64,000 nucleotides of DNA, taken from JAICMB01 sp963838885 (GTDB lineage Bacteria > Acidobacteriota > Terriglobia > Bryobacterales > Bryobacteraceae). The DNA lies in the NCBI GenBank assembly GCA_963838885.1, contig CAWITB010000002.1:62001-126000 (forward strand), given 5' to 3'. Below are positions 22,490-31,913 of this stretch, piece by piece. Below the pieces are notes generated by a model. The model was not told the DNA's origin. It ran no database searches and saw only the letters and a program-made list of their open reading frames with translations. The position numbers were made by a program, and so were the translations under genes. Each line of letters opens with the position of its first letter. Position 1 is the stretch's first letter.

Positions 22490-23629
22490 ATGGACGGCGT
22501 GGACAATGTGCTCGGACTCGAAGAAGGCGATGAGACTCGAGTCCAAAACCCCGATATCGAGCGCACCGCGGACTTGCTGCAACAGCGCCGCAGCGTTCGC
22601 TCCGTCGCCCTCAACGGGCTATTTTTGTTCGCTTGTTTTTATACCCTGTTCTTCGCGCGGGAGTTCTTTATCCCCGTCGCTCTGGCCGTTGTCTTTAATT
22701 TTCTCCTGAGCCCCTTCGTTCGCGCCCTCAAGAAGATTCGCGTTCCAGAGGCGGCGGGCGCCGCAATCGCGATGCTGGCTTGCTTTGCGCTGTTGGGACT
22801 TATCATTTACGAGTTCTCCGGGCCGGTTACGACGTGGATAGGGCGCGCGCCCACCATCGTGACGAAGATCTCGGGCGAAATGCAGAAGCTGAAAAGGCCG
22901 ATGGAAAGAATGAACCAGGCGACCGAGCAGGTCAGTAATATGGCATCTGTCGCGCCCGCCGGCCCCAAGCCCGCCGAAGTTGAGGTGAAGCCGCCTAGTC
23001 TGGCGTCCGGCCTTCTAACGAAGACCCGCGATGTCGCCTTCGGACTTGTCGTGCTGCTGGTCCTGCTCTATTTCCTGCTATCCTCTGGCGATCTGTTCTT
23101 GCGCAAGCTGATCCACGTATTGCCGAAATTTGAGGACAAGAAACGCGCCGTGCTCATCATGCGCCAGATCGAGGACCACATCTCGAAGTACCTCCTTACA
23201 GTCGCGATGATCAATATCTGCCTGGGTACAGCGGGAGGCCTCGCGTTCTGGGCCCTCGGCATGCCGAATCCGGCGCTGTGGGGGGCGTTGGGCTGTCTTC
23301 TCAACTTCATTCCCTATATCGGGGCGCTGACCGAGATTTCCATCGTGGCAATCGTCGCGGCCGCCACTTTCCCGCACCTTGGGCACGCCTTGCTGGTCCC
23401 AGCTTCCTACCTCGGGCTGGGCCTGATCGAAGGAAATTTCGTATCGCCCTACGTGGTCGGGCGGCGGCTGACGCTGAATCCCGTCGTGATCTTCGTAGGC
23501 GTGACGTTTTGGGGCTTTCTATGGGGCATCTTGGGTATTTTTCTGGCCGTCCCGATGCTCGTAATGTTTAAGATCTTCTGCGATCATATTGAGCCTCTCG
23601 CGCCCATCGGCGAGTTTCTGGGAAGCTAG
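22490..23629 (+). CDS. AI-2E family transporter (PerM/UPF0118)
   Basis: A 379-residue polytopic membrane protein. It has N-terminal helices (about residues 43-60, 62-80 and 90-115), a soluble loop (120-180), then helices including LVVLLVLLYFLL and the family-typical C-terminal bundle with NFIPYIGAL, LGLGLIEGNFVSPYVVGRRL and GFLWGILGIFLAVPML. The GxxxGNFxxP-type and VGxxLxLNPVVIF patterns are diagnostic. Members export small molecules or ions; the substrate here is unknown. The start is uncertain because no clear ribosome-binding site precedes 22490, and a GTG at 22499 is an alternative. Confidence 0.9.
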   Translation: MDGVDNVLGLEEGDETRVQNPDIERTADLLQQRRSVRSVALNGLFLFACFYTLFFAREFFIPVALAVVFNFLLSPFVRALKKIRVPEAAGAAIAMLACFALLGLIIYEFSGPVTTWIGRAPTIVTKISGEMQKLKRPMERMNQATEQVSNMASVAPAGPKPAEVEVKPPSLASGLLTKTRDVAFGLVVLLVLLYFLLSSGDLFLRKLIHVLPKFEDKKRAVLIMRQIEDHISKYLLTVAMINICLGTAGGLAFWALGMPNPALWGALGCLLNFIPYIGALTEISIVAIVAAATFPHLGHALLVPASYLGLGLIEGNFVSPYVVGRRLTLNPVVIFVGVTFWGFLWGILGIFLAVPMLVMFKIFCDHIEPLAPIGEFLGS

Positions 23630-23638
23630 CGCGGCGCG

Positions 23639-25933
23639 CTATTGCGACGTGCGGGTGACCGTAACGGCGCGCCAGGCAATATTGCCGGCGGCGTCCGAAG
23701 CGCCGATCGTGATCTGGTTTGTGCCGATCAGCAGGGGTATCGCGGGAGTGCGCCAGCTCGTCGTGCCAGTGGCGGCGCCCGTGGCTCCCGTTGAGTTCGA
23801 CCATGTGACCGCCGTCACGCCAACATTATCGGAAGCGGTTCCGGTGAACACGATGGTGGCGGCCGTCGTGCCCAAGCTGGTGGCCGCCGGCGAGAGTATG
23901 GTCAGGCTGGGCGGTGTCGTGTCCGGCGCCGAAGGTCCGGTTGGTCCGGTTGGCGTGGTCGAGCCGGTGGGCGTGGTCGAGCCCGTTGGCGTGGTCGAGC
24001 CGGTGGGCGTGGTCGAGCCGGTGGGCGTGGTCGAGCCCGTTGGCGTGGTCGAGCCGGTGGGTGTGGTCGAGCCGGTGGGCGTGGTCGAGCCGGTGGGCGT
24101 GGTCGAGCCGGTTGGCGTGGTCGAGCCGGTTGGCGTGGTCGAGCCGGTGGGCGTGGTCGAGCCGGTTGGCGTGGTCGAGCCAGTTGGGCTAGTTGGCGTT
24201 GGGCCGGTTGGCGTCATCGGCGGCGGCGGTGGCGTATACGTCACCGTGATGGAGCGCGTGGCGCTCCCGCCCGCCTTGCCGTAAGCCGTCGCCGTGATGA
24301 TGTTTTGGCCAGACGACAGCGCGATGGCCGCCGTGCTCCAGCTTGTCGCGCCCGCACTAGTGGTGAGAGTCGCCGGGCCACTGCCGCCGCTTTGGTTCAT
24401 CCACGTAATATGATCCAAACCCACCCCATCCGACGCAGTTCCGCTCAGCGCCACCGTGCTCGAGCCAGTGCTGTAAACCCCGGCCGCGGATGGCTCTTCG
24501 ATCTGAATCGTGGTGTTGGACGCGCTTTGAAGCGTAATCGAAACCGCTGCCGTAGCGATATCGTTCGCGGCATCGCGCGCCGTGAAGGTGATGGCATTTG
24601 AGCCGGGAGCCAGCGGAACGATCGCGGTCCAGGCGGCCGATCCCTGCGCCGCTCCCGACGACGCGCCGTTGCGCCACGTCACCTGCACAACACCCGAGCC
24701 GCCGGAGACTGTCCCATTCAACGTTACGGTGGACGTGGTGACCGTCGCCGCGGCTGCTTGCATCGCGATTGAAAGAGGGGCCGCGGAGGGCGAGCCGTTC
24801 TGGGCCGCGTACAACTCCAGAATCGCCGTAATATCGCCTTGGGAAAGGCCGCTGACGCGCTTGTAATAGGGATACATCACATCCGCCGGATTGTCGGAAT
24901 GTCCCAGCCCCAGGGCGTGGCCGGTCTCGTGCAGCGCCACGCTGAAGAGGTCCGTATCGCCTCCGATGCTCCAGTTTTCGGCATCGTTAAAGTGCAGATC
25001 GCCCGCAATCGGCTCCGGGTTCAGCGGAAACGGATAGAAGGTGTGGGCCAGGGTGGTGATGTCCGTAAACGGATAGGCATCCCCGTGCGCTCCGGTCGCA
25101 AAGAGCACGGTGAGAGTGCGGGGAGCGGCCGTCGCGTTGGTTTGGGTGAACGTGAGCTGCGCGTATTTGGCCCACTCCGAAAAAGCGCGGACGATCTCGG
25201 ACTGCGCGTTCGCGGTGGGCAATTTCTCGGTGACTGACGCGAAGGCATAGCCGAGCGCCGCCGCGTTTTGTCCCGGACCGTCCCAACCGTCGCCGACGGT
25301 GGGAACACCCGTTGCCACCGGCCCCTGGCTGGTCAGCGCTCCGGAGCAGCCGTGGACCGGGATTCCGCGGATGAGGTCGATGGAGGCCGGGAAAACATAC
25401 GCCACTTCATCCCAAGCGGCCAGCGATGTCAGATTCTGGAGCGTTCCCTCGACCAGCAGATCCTGCGGCAGCAGGTCCGGGTTGTCGACGACGCGCATCC
25501 CGGCTTCGATCGCAATGGCGCGCGCGCCGCCAATATCTACATCGGCGTGATATTCGACCACGAAGTACGGATTCGGATGCGGTCCGCGGCGGATCGCAGG
25601 GCTGATCTTATCGGCGGCCCCGAGCGCTCCGGACCACGCGAGATTCAGTCCGGCAAGCGAAACGTCAGAGGGCGCGGAAACGATCGCGGCGCGATCCGAG
25701 AGTACGGCGATCACTTCGGCGCCGCGCATACGAAGCCGCTGCACATCGCCGGACGTCATCGAGGCGGGGAATTCGACGGCGAAATGCGCGACACGAGTAT
25801 CCCTGCGGGGCGCCGCGTCAAGCTCGCGCCGGCCGTCCGCGCGCCCGGCGCCGTACATCCACGGTCTCCAGCGGATGCTGTCCTGCGCACAACAAAGTTG
25901 CAGGAATATCAGAACCGAGAGGACAAATCGCAT
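23639..25933 (-). CDS. Secreted matrixin-type metalloprotease with Ig-like domains and TTPTGS linker
   Basis: A 764-residue secreted protein with signal peptide (MRFVLSVLIFLQLCCA). A pro-region precedes a metzincin catalytic domain with LHETGHALGLGHS (H335, E336, H339, H345) and a Met-turn, ADVMYP. Three Ig-like or Big-type repeats follow, each marked by VTWRNG, ITWMNQ or VTWSN. Between the second and third lies a Thr/Pro/Ser/Gly linker made of a tandem hexapeptide, TTPTGS. It is probably extracellular, with the linker a flexible spacer. The gene converges with the AI-2E transporter with 9 bp between them. Confidence 0.88.
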   Translation of the reverse strand: MRFVLSVLIFLQLCCAQDSIRWRPWMYGAGRADGRRELDAAPRRDTRVAHFAVEFPASMTSGDVQRLRMRGAEVIAVLSDRAAIVSAPSDVSLAGLNLAWSGALGAADKISPAIRRGPHPNPYFVVEYHADVDIGGARAIAIEAGMRVVDNPDLLPQDLLVEGTLQNLTSLAAWDEVAYVFPASIDLIRGIPVHGCSGALTSQGPVATGVPTVGDGWDGPGQNAAALGYAFASVTEKLPTANAQSEIVRAFSEWAKYAQLTFTQTNATAAPRTLTVLFATGAHGDAYPFTDITTLAHTFYPFPLNPEPIAGDLHFNDAENWSIGGDTDLFSVALHETGHALGLGHSDNPADVMYPYYKRVSGLSQGDITAILELYAAQNGSPSAAPLSIAMQAAAATVTTSTVTLNGTVSGGSGVVQVTWRNGASSGAAQGSAAWTAIVPLAPGSNAITFTARDAANDIATAAVSITLQSASNTTIQIEEPSAAGVYSTGSSTVALSGTASDGVGLDHITWMNQSGGSGPATLTTSAGATSWSTAAIALSSGQNIITATAYGKAGGSATRSITVTYTPPPPPMTPTGPTPTSPTGSTTPTGSTTPTGSTTPTGSTTPTGSTTPTGSTTPTGSTTPTGSTTPTGSTTPTGSTTPTGSTTPTGSTTPTGSTTPTGPTGPSAPDTTPPSLTILSPAATSLGTTAATIVFTGTASDNVGVTAVTWSNSTGATGAATGTTSWRTPAIPLLIGTNQITIGASDAAGNIAWRAVTVTRTSQ
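23955..24188. repeat. 13 copies of an 18-bp in-frame tandem repeat
   Basis: The nonamer GTGGTCGAG recurs 13 times at exactly 18-bp spacing, from 23955 to 24171. The other nine bases of each unit vary only at the wobble-type position (CCGGTGGGC, CCGGTTGGC, CCCGTTGGC). On the minus strand each unit encodes TTPTGS within the matrixin gene. The exact multiple of three means copy-number change would never break the frame. Confidence 0.95.
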
Positions 25934-26046
25934 CGCCTCATTTCCTCGATGGGGGAATATTTTTCGAGCTGAGCTTTAAGAGTTCTTATCGCTTTGCCGT
26001 GAGAATTTGCCGCCTTAAATCGCACTTACCCCATGAGGTATATCTG

Positions 26047-28428
26047 GTGGTTACGCGTGTTTGCCTGTCTTTCCTCATGCTTCTGGCGCCCGCCGTGGGC
26101 CAAACCTATGTCATTGAAACCATTGCGGGTACAAGCGCCGTGGGCGATAATGGCCCTGCCACGGCGGCGCTGCTGGCGCAAGCCGAAGGGATTGCGATTG
26201 ATGGGATGGGCAACGTTTATGTCGCGGATGCAGGGGATAATCGGGTGCGCAAAATCTCGGCCAGCGGGATCATTACGACCATTGCGGGCAACGGTTTTGC
26301 CGGTTTTTCAGGCGATGGCGGGCCCGCCATCGCGGCGCAATTAGACCATCCTTATGGAATCGCGCTGGACTTCGCCGGAAATGTCTACGTGGCCGATCTC
26401 GGAAACGCCTGCGTGCGGCGAGTGGACGCCAACGGCGTCATCACGACCATCGCCGGCGGCGGCTCGACGCCCATTTCCGCGACTTCGGGTATAGCGGCGA
26501 CCAGCGCCAAACTGACCGCTCCGCGCAACGTTGCGGTCGACGCCGGCGGGAACGTTTATATCTCCGATTTCAATGCCCACCAGGTTTATCAGCTCTCGCC
26601 CTCCGGTTTGCTGACGGTGCTGGCGGGAACGGGAACGGCGGGCTTCAGCGGCGACGGCGGGGGCGCCACGCTGGCGCAGATTTCTTATCCCGGCGGCCTC
26701 GCCACGGACGCCGCGGGGAACGTCTACATCGCCGAAAGCGGCAACGGCAATATCCGCAGGGTGTGGCGCGGCGCCATCGCGACCGTCGCCACGGGGATTT
26801 CGGCGCCCACGGGCGTGGCGCTCGATGCCGCCGGACGGCTCTATGTCGCATCATCGTCCGCCACAACCGGGGTGCGTGCGCCCTCCACCGCCGGTCTGAC
26901 GGTGGAGCTCGTTGCGGCGATGGATGTCGCGTCGAATCCCGCCGGGGTCCTATTTCTTGTCGCCCCGCACTCTATTCAAAAACTCGCCGGCGCGAACCTG
27001 ACCACCATCGCCGGAACCCCCAATTTCGCGGCCTATGGCAATGGCGGCCCCGCGGTCTCGGCGCGTCTTAGCGGTCCCGTCGCGATAGCGCGCGATGGCG
27101 GCGGCAACCTCTATATCGCCGAGCAGGGCGCCAACCGCATTCGCAAGGTCGCCTCGAACGGCCAAATCTCCATCCTGGCGGGTGACGCCGCGCAGCTCAA
27201 CAGCCCTTCGGGTATTGCAGTGGATGCTGCGGGGACGGTCTATTTCTCCGATACGGCGAATAATCGCGTGGAGCGCGTCAGCGCCGGCGGCGTGGTCTCG
27301 ACCGTGGTGGGCAACCTTAAAGCGCCGACCTGTCTCCGCGTCGCCGTGGACGGATCGCTCTTCATTTGCGATACCGGGAACGATCGCGTTGTGAAGATTA
27401 CGCCCTCCGGCGCGCTTGTGCTGGCGGCGGCGAACGTGACCAAGCCCGCCGGTCTCGCCGTGGCGAATGATGGCAGTTTCTACGTCAGCAGCGGCCAGCA
27501 GGTGGTCCAGGTCTCGGCTGCGGGAGCATCCACGGTGGCCGCCGCCGCTCTCAGTGCGCCTGCGGGCTTGGCGCTCGATTCGAGCTACGAACTTCTCATC
27601 GCCGAATCCGGCAAGAACCGCATTATCAAACTGGGGGCCGCGGGAGTGGTCACGGTGCTCGCGGGAACCGGCCAGGCCGGTTTTGGGGGGGACGGCGCAG
27701 CGGCGTCGACGGCATTGCTTAACGACCCGGTCGACCTCGCCGTGGATGCCGCGGGCAATATTCTAATCGCCGATAGCGCCAATAATCGCGTGCGGGAATT
27801 AAACGCCGTGCTTGCGCCGGCCGCCGTTAGCGCCGCGCTCCCTATTGCCGTGGTCAACGCCGCGAGTCTGCTGCCGGGACCGGTCGCCCCGAATGAGATC
27901 ATCACAATATACGGCTCGGGGTTCGATCCCGCGACGGCGCAAGTCCTCTTCGATAATGTTCCCGCGACCGTTTTCTATGCCGGATCGAGCCAGATCAACG
28001 CGCTTGTTCCGTCCACGGTGACGCCGGGAGGAACGACCGCGCTGAATGTTCTGTCCTTCGGCGCGGCGGCCGCATCGGCAACGCTGAACGTGGCCGCGGC
28101 CGCGCCCGCTATCTTCACGACCGCGAATGGGACGGGGCAAGCGGCCGCCCTCGATCACGACGGAAGCGCGAACTCGGATAACAACCCCGAGAGCCGGGGA
28201 GGCATCCTGGTTCTCTATCTTACCGGCGATGGCGGCCGCGGTATTGCGGTCCAGATCGCCGGTTATCCGGCCAACGTTCTTTACGCCGGACCGGCCCCCG
28301 GCTACCCCGGTCTGACGCAAGTGAATTTGCAGACGCCCGTTGGCTTCCTGCCCGGCGGCGATTTGCCGGTCGTGGTCACGGCGGGGGCGACCTCGACGCA
28401 GGCGGGGGTCACGGTGGCCATACACTGA
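26047..28428 (+). CDS. Secreted NHL-repeat protein with C-terminal TIGR03437-type domain
   Basis: About 793 residues from GTG 26047, which has GAGG 8 nt upstream and opens directly on a signal peptide (VVTRVCLSFLMLLAPAVG). A GTG at 25999 in the same frame is the longer alternative but has no ribosome-binding site. Residues 20-600 hold roughly ten NHL repeats, recognisable as GIAIDGMGNVYVADAGDNRVRK-like blocks alternating with ITTIAGNG and AGFSGDGGPA units, which form a beta-propeller. The last 190 residues (VVNAASLLPGPVAPNEIITIYG onward) are a TIGR03437 domain. Probably extracellular and involved in binding; no enzymatic motif seen. Confidence 0.88.
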   Translation: MVTRVCLSFLMLLAPAVGQTYVIETIAGTSAVGDNGPATAALLAQAEGIAIDGMGNVYVADAGDNRVRKISASGIITTIAGNGFAGFSGDGGPAIAAQLDHPYGIALDFAGNVYVADLGNACVRRVDANGVITTIAGGGSTPISATSGIAATSAKLTAPRNVAVDAGGNVYISDFNAHQVYQLSPSGLLTVLAGTGTAGFSGDGGGATLAQISYPGGLATDAAGNVYIAESGNGNIRRVWRGAIATVATGISAPTGVALDAAGRLYVASSSATTGVRAPSTAGLTVELVAAMDVASNPAGVLFLVAPHSIQKLAGANLTTIAGTPNFAAYGNGGPAVSARLSGPVAIARDGGGNLYIAEQGANRIRKVASNGQISILAGDAAQLNSPSGIAVDAAGTVYFSDTANNRVERVSAGGVVSTVVGNLKAPTCLRVAVDGSLFICDTGNDRVVKITPSGALVLAAANVTKPAGLAVANDGSFYVSSGQQVVQVSAAGASTVAAAALSAPAGLALDSSYELLIAESGKNRIIKLGAAGVVTVLAGTGQAGFGGDGAAASTALLNDPVDLAVDAAGNILIADSANNRVRELNAVLAPAAVSAALPIAVVNAASLLPGPVAPNEIITIYGSGFDPATAQVLFDNVPATVFYAGSSQINALVPSTVTPGGTTALNVLSFGAAAASATLNVAAAAPAIFTTANGTGQAAALDHDGSANSDNNPESRGGILVLYLTGDGGRGIAVQIAGYPANVLYAGPAPGYPGLTQVNLQTPVGFLPGGDLPVVVTAGATSTQAGVTVAIH

Positions 28429-28460
28429 TTGGTATGCATGAATATGGTAGGATCGAGCAT

Positions 28461-28673
28461 ATGCGGACGACATTGAATATCGATGACGACCTGATTAAGA
28501 AGGCTAGGGAATTAACGGGCATCGAGGAGAAAACGGAACTGGTGCGCAGGGGCCTGAAATCGCTGATCGCTTTTGAGACCGGCCGTCGGCTCGCGCTCCT
28601 AGGAGGTTCGGACCCCCGGCTCCGCGACGTCCCCCGCAGGCGTTCGGCAAAGATATCGCGTTCGAAACAATGA
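28461..28673 (+). CDS. vapB: VapB-type antitoxin
   Basis: A 70-residue protein from ATG 28461, preceded by TAGGATCGAG. The N-terminus, MRTTLNIDDDLIKKARELTG, is the ribbon-helix-helix DNA-binding motif of VapB antitoxins. The basic C-terminus probably wraps the toxin. The ATG at 28434 is less likely because it adds nine residues before the conserved MRTTLNID. The stop overlaps the toxin start (ATGA), the usual coupled arrangement. By family it neutralises VapC and represses its own promoter. Confidence 0.9.
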   Translation: MRTTLNIDDDLIKKARELTGIEEKTELVRRGLKSLIAFETGRRLALLGGSDPRLRDVPRRRSAKISRSKQ

Positions 28674-29044
28674 CCCTTGTGGATACATCGGTTTGGGTCG
28701 CGCACTTCCGCGAGCGCGATCCGGAACTACAGCGCCTCCTCGAAGCATGCAGCGTGTTCACGCACCCCCTCGTCATAGGGGAACTGGCCTGCGGCAATCT
28801 TCGGGACCGCGCCAGGATTCTCCAGGACTTCTCCCACCTGGAACGCGCCACTGTCGCGCAAGACGATGAAGTGCACGAGCTTCTCGAATCGAAGAAACTC
28901 TTCGGGCGCGGTCTGGGGTGGATGGACGTCTCCCTGCTGGCATCCGCGCTGCTCGACGGGTGTGCCCTTTGGACGCTCGACACGGCCCTCCACCAGGCCG
29001 CCAACGAAATGCGCGTGCGGACCTACTCTCGCGCCCTGAACTAA
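28670..29044 (+). CDS. vapC: VapC-type PIN-domain ribonuclease toxin
   Basis: A 124-residue PIN-domain protein with all four expected acidic metal-binding residues: D5 (LVDTSVW), E38 (IGELACG), D86 (WMDVSLLASA) and D104 (TLDTAL). VapC toxins cleave RNA, often tRNA. It overlaps the antitoxin gene by 4 nt, and its stop overlaps that of the convergent SDR gene by 4 nt. It looks intact and presumably active. Confidence 0.92.
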   Translation: MTLVDTSVWVAHFRERDPELQRLLEACSVFTHPLVIGELACGNLRDRARILQDFSHLERATVAQDDEVHELLESKKLFGRGLGWMDVSLLASALLDGCALWTLDTALHQAANEMRVRTYSRALN

Positions 29045-29838
29045 ACCATGTACATGCCGCCGTTCACCTCGATCGTCTGGCCGTGGATGTAGCGCGACTC
29101 GCGCGAGCACAGAAATAAAATCGTGTCCGCGACCTCCTCATTGGTCCCCAGCGTCCCGGCGGGCGTCTGGGCCCGCATGTTGTCCAGCATTTCCCGAGTC
29201 GAAAACACCTCGTGAAAATGGTTTTCGACTGTTCCCGGACTCACGGCGTTGACGCGAATCCCATGCGGCGCCAGCTCTCTGGCGAGTCCCTTGGTCATCG
29301 CCGAGACCGCCGCTTTTGCCGCTGCATAGACTGTCGAACCCAGGCCGCCGCCATTGCGCGCGGCGATCGAGCTCACGTTGACGATAGTCCCGGCGCGCTT
29401 CGCGATCATATAGGGCGCAACCGCTTGCGCGATGAAATAGACGCTCTTGACATTGAGGTTCATGACGCGTTCGAAGAGCTCACCGGTATACTCGGCGAGC
29501 CTGGCGCGTTGCAGCAGTGAACCGGCGTTATTGACAAGGATGTCGATTTCCGGCGCGGCGCCCTTCAAATCCGCAATGAATCCATCAATGCCCGGGGAGG
29601 ACGCCAAGTCGGCGGAGAGCAGCTCCGCCTGCGTGCCCGCGCCTTCCACCAGCGCGAGCGTTCTCTCGGCGCCCTCGCGATACGATCCGTAATGAATCAA
29701 GACGCGTGAAACGCCCGCGCGCGCGAGCGCAATCGCGGTGGCCGCGCCAATACCGCGCGACGCTCCTGTCACCAGTGCCGTTTTATCCGCAAATTCGTCC
29801 GGCCCAAATCGCTCAGGCAAGTTGTCCTCCAGATGCAT
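29041..29838 (-). CDS. SDR-family NAD(P)-dependent oxidoreductase
   Basis: A short-chain dehydrogenase of about 265 residues from ATG 29838 (MHLEDNLPER). An in-frame ATG at 29880 would leave only 3 bp to the divergent gene and is less likely. Rossmann motif TGASRGIG, NNAG, catalytic Ser in VSSIAARNG and YAAAKAAV (Tyr/Lys pair) are all present. The C-terminus, HGQTIEVNGGMYMV, is that of FabG-like enzymes. It probably reduces a ketone or oxidises an alcohol; the substrate is unknown. Confidence 0.9.
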   Translation of the reverse strand: MHLEDNLPERFGPDEFADKTALVTGASRGIGAATAIALARAGVSRVLIHYGSYREGAERTLALVEGAGTQAELLSADLASSPGIDGFIADLKGAAPEIDILVNNAGSLLQRARLAEYTGELFERVMNLNVKSVYFIAQAVAPYMIAKRAGTIVNVSSIAARNGGGLGSTVYAAAKAAVSAMTKGLARELAPHGIRVNAVSPGTVENHFHEVFSTREMLDNMRAQTPAGTLGTNEEVADTILFLCSRESRYIHGQTIEVNGGMYMV

Positions 29839-29883
29839 TATACTTTTGCTAGTTTTCCGCTCTCGCTTATAAGGAACCACAAA

Positions 29884-31036
29884 ATGAAAACGACCGCCTC
29901 TCTGTTCTTCTGCGCACTTCTTTGCCTCGGAAGCGCCAACGCGGCGCCGAAGACGGAATTAGGCGCCATCAACGGCGCGAAATTTCGCATCGACGTTCCC
30001 GAGAACTGGAATGGAGGACTGGTCGTCTATTGCCATGGCTACGATGCCAGTCCCGTCGCCTACAAGGAAGGCAAGCTTCCGCCGATTTTCGCGATCTTCA
30101 CCGAGCAGGGCTACGCGCTGGCGCAGTCCGGCTACGCCGCCGGCGGTTGGGCGGTGGAGCAGGCCGTCACCGATATCGAGAATCTGCGGCGCTATTTCAC
30201 CACCAACTACGGAAAGCCCAAGGAGACCTATATCACGGGACATTCCATGGGCGGCTTCCTCACCATGCTCATGATTGAGCAGTACCCCAATGCCTATGAT
30301 GCCGGCCTGGCGTTGTGCGGGCCGCTCGCGCCGGCTAGCTACTTCATGGGGCGCGGGGCCTTCGATCTTCGCGTGGTCTTCGACTACTACTTCCCCGGCG
30401 CCCTGCCCGCGCCCAACAAGATTCCCGCCGATTATCAGGGCAGCGAAGGCGGAGCGCGACCGCATCACCGCGCTGCTCGACGCCGCTGCGGAAAAATCGG
30501 CCGCGCTGCGCCACTATTCCGGGGCGCATAATAATAAGGACCTGGGCGGCACGCTCGTCTTCGTCACCTATCTGCTGGCGGAGCTGCAACAGCGCGCGGG
30601 CGGCAATCCCTTCGACAACCGCGGCATCATCTACGAGACTCCGGAGCCGGATTACAATGCACTGAACGACGGCGTCAAACGCTATGCCGCCGATCCCCGC
30701 GCGGAGGAATACGTGCGCACCTGGTACACGCCGACGGGCAAGCTCGAACGGCCGCTCCTGGCGATCCATACCACCTACGACCAGCTCGTGCCCGTGCGCA
30801 TTCCGGATCTTTATCCCGGGATCGTCGACAACGCCCGGGCATCGGACATGTTCGTCCAGCAATACGTGAAACACGACGGCCACTGCGCCATTCTTCCCGC
30901 CGAAGTCGCGCGCGGATTCGCCGAGCTGCGGGAATGGAAAAATAATGGGGTGAAGCCGCCTTTCGGCCTCAATTCCGGCGGCGCGGCAAGCTCAAGCGGG
31001 ACTACCCTCGGCCAAGGCAATGGGACGCAGCGGTGA
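29884..31036 (+). CDS. Secreted alpha/beta hydrolase, one frameshift
   Basis: From ATG 29884 (signal peptide MKTTASLFFCALLCLGSANA) after AAGGAACC. The hydrolase fold is evident: VVYCHGYDASP forms the oxyanion region, ITGHSMGGF the nucleophile elbow with Ser, LLAIHTTYDQLVP the acid region, and VKHDGHCAI the catalytic His. The frame breaks near 30444-30450, where GAAGGCGGAG needs one G fewer to give SEAERDRITALLD. The fold elements are complete across the break, so an indel error or very recent mutation is likely. Its 3' end overlaps the convergent cyclase gene by 45 bp. Confidence 0.8.
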
Positions 31037-31804
31037 TCCCGTAGCGCCCCGCAGCTTCATCGGAATCCCGACAAAGACAAACTCGTAAACGCGGGCTTCG
31101 GCCAGCTCCTCGAGGTTCAAAGCCTCGATGATGTGGATGCCGCTCTCGACCAGCAGGTGGACGTGTACTTCCATCCCGGAGGGCACTCGCTCGAACGCGA
31201 TGGTGTCCGATCCGGCGGCGAATATGCCGCGTGAGCTCAGCCATGCGGCGCCGGCGCGCTCCGGACCAGGCCCCACGGGTTGCGAACCGCGGCCGCCCGT
31301 GATGTAGCGCGCTGGATCTTGCCACCAAGCGCCCCAACCGGTCCGCAACAGGACCACGTCGCCGCGCGCGATTTGGACGCCCTCCAGGCCGGCGCACCGC
31401 TCCAGGTGCTCCGGCGCGATCGCAAAATCCGGCGGCAGCGCGCCGACTCCCTCGGCCGCCGCGATGTCGAGCAGAACCCCACGCCGAAACAGCGGCCCAA
31501 CGGTGTCCACCGCCAGATCCTTCATGCCCTCGGTGCGGCTCTGGTTACTCTCCGCCTCGATCCCGCCATGGAGCTTACCCTGGCGCGAGAAGTGGCACAA
31601 CGCATCGATGTGCGTGCCCACGTGCGTGCCGAGCGCGATCGCGTCGGCCGAGGAGCTGACCCCGTCCTTTAACACGAGATCGCCGTGGGCCTTCGTCAGG
31701 CCAAAGAGATACGGCGGATGCGTTGGGAAATGCGGCATCCCCGGAAAATATGGCTGTCCGAGGTCGTAGGCGCGCGCGTTTTGGATGCGATCGAGAAGGT
31801 TCAT
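30992..31804 (-). CDS. Cyclase-family / kynurenine formamidase-like hydrolase
   Basis: A 270-residue protein from ATG 31804 (MNLLDRIQNARAYDLGQPYF). An extended frame upstream lacks family similarity and overlaps fliD. The metal-binding signature HVGTHIDALCHF and an early DLGQPYFPGMPHFP segment place it in the cyclase family (KynB/isatin hydrolase-like metal-dependent amidohydrolases). The late VHVHLLVESGIHIIEALNLEELAE is also typical. Substrate not predictable from context. Confidence 0.88.
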   Translation of the reverse strand: MNLLDRIQNARAYDLGQPYFPGMPHFPTHPPYLFGLTKAHGDLVLKDGVSSSADAIALGTHVGTHIDALCHFSRQGKLHGGIEAESNQSRTEGMKDLAVDTVGPLFRRGVLLDIAAAEGVGALPPDFAIAPEHLERCAGLEGVQIARGDVVLLRTGWGAWWQDPARYITGGRGSQPVGPGPERAGAAWLSSRGIFAAGSDTIAFERVPSGMEVHVHLLVESGIHIIEALNLEELAEARVYEFVFVGIPMKLRGATGSPLRPIALAEGSPA

Positions 31805-31876
31805 CCCGAGGTCAATATTAGCGTTTGGAGAGTGGAATACGCGATTTTCCGCGAGGAGTAGGAGTTTAGCCGTATC

Positions 31877-31902
31877 TAAAAACCGCGAAAGGCCGCCGAT
31901 AG
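31877..31902 (+). promoter_or_regulatory. Candidate sigma-28 (FliA) promoter for fliD
   Basis: TAAA (31877-31880) and GCCGATAG (31895-31902) are separated by 14 nt. The flagellar sigma-28 consensus is TAAA-N15-GCCGATAA, so the -10 matches seven of eight bases and the spacing is one short. It lies just before fliD, a class III flagellar gene. The predicted transcript start would be only a few bases before the ATG at 31914, which is a weakness. Confidence 0.4.
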
Positions 31903-31913
31903 AGTATGGCAGG

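Noticed and set aside
23955..24188. CRISPR-like array
   Set aside because: Units are contiguous 18-mers without spacers and encode an in-frame TTPTGS repeat.
31785..31913. FliD N-terminal extension
   Set aside because: Residues before MASSTSAL do not resemble FliD and overlap the start of the divergent cyclase gene.
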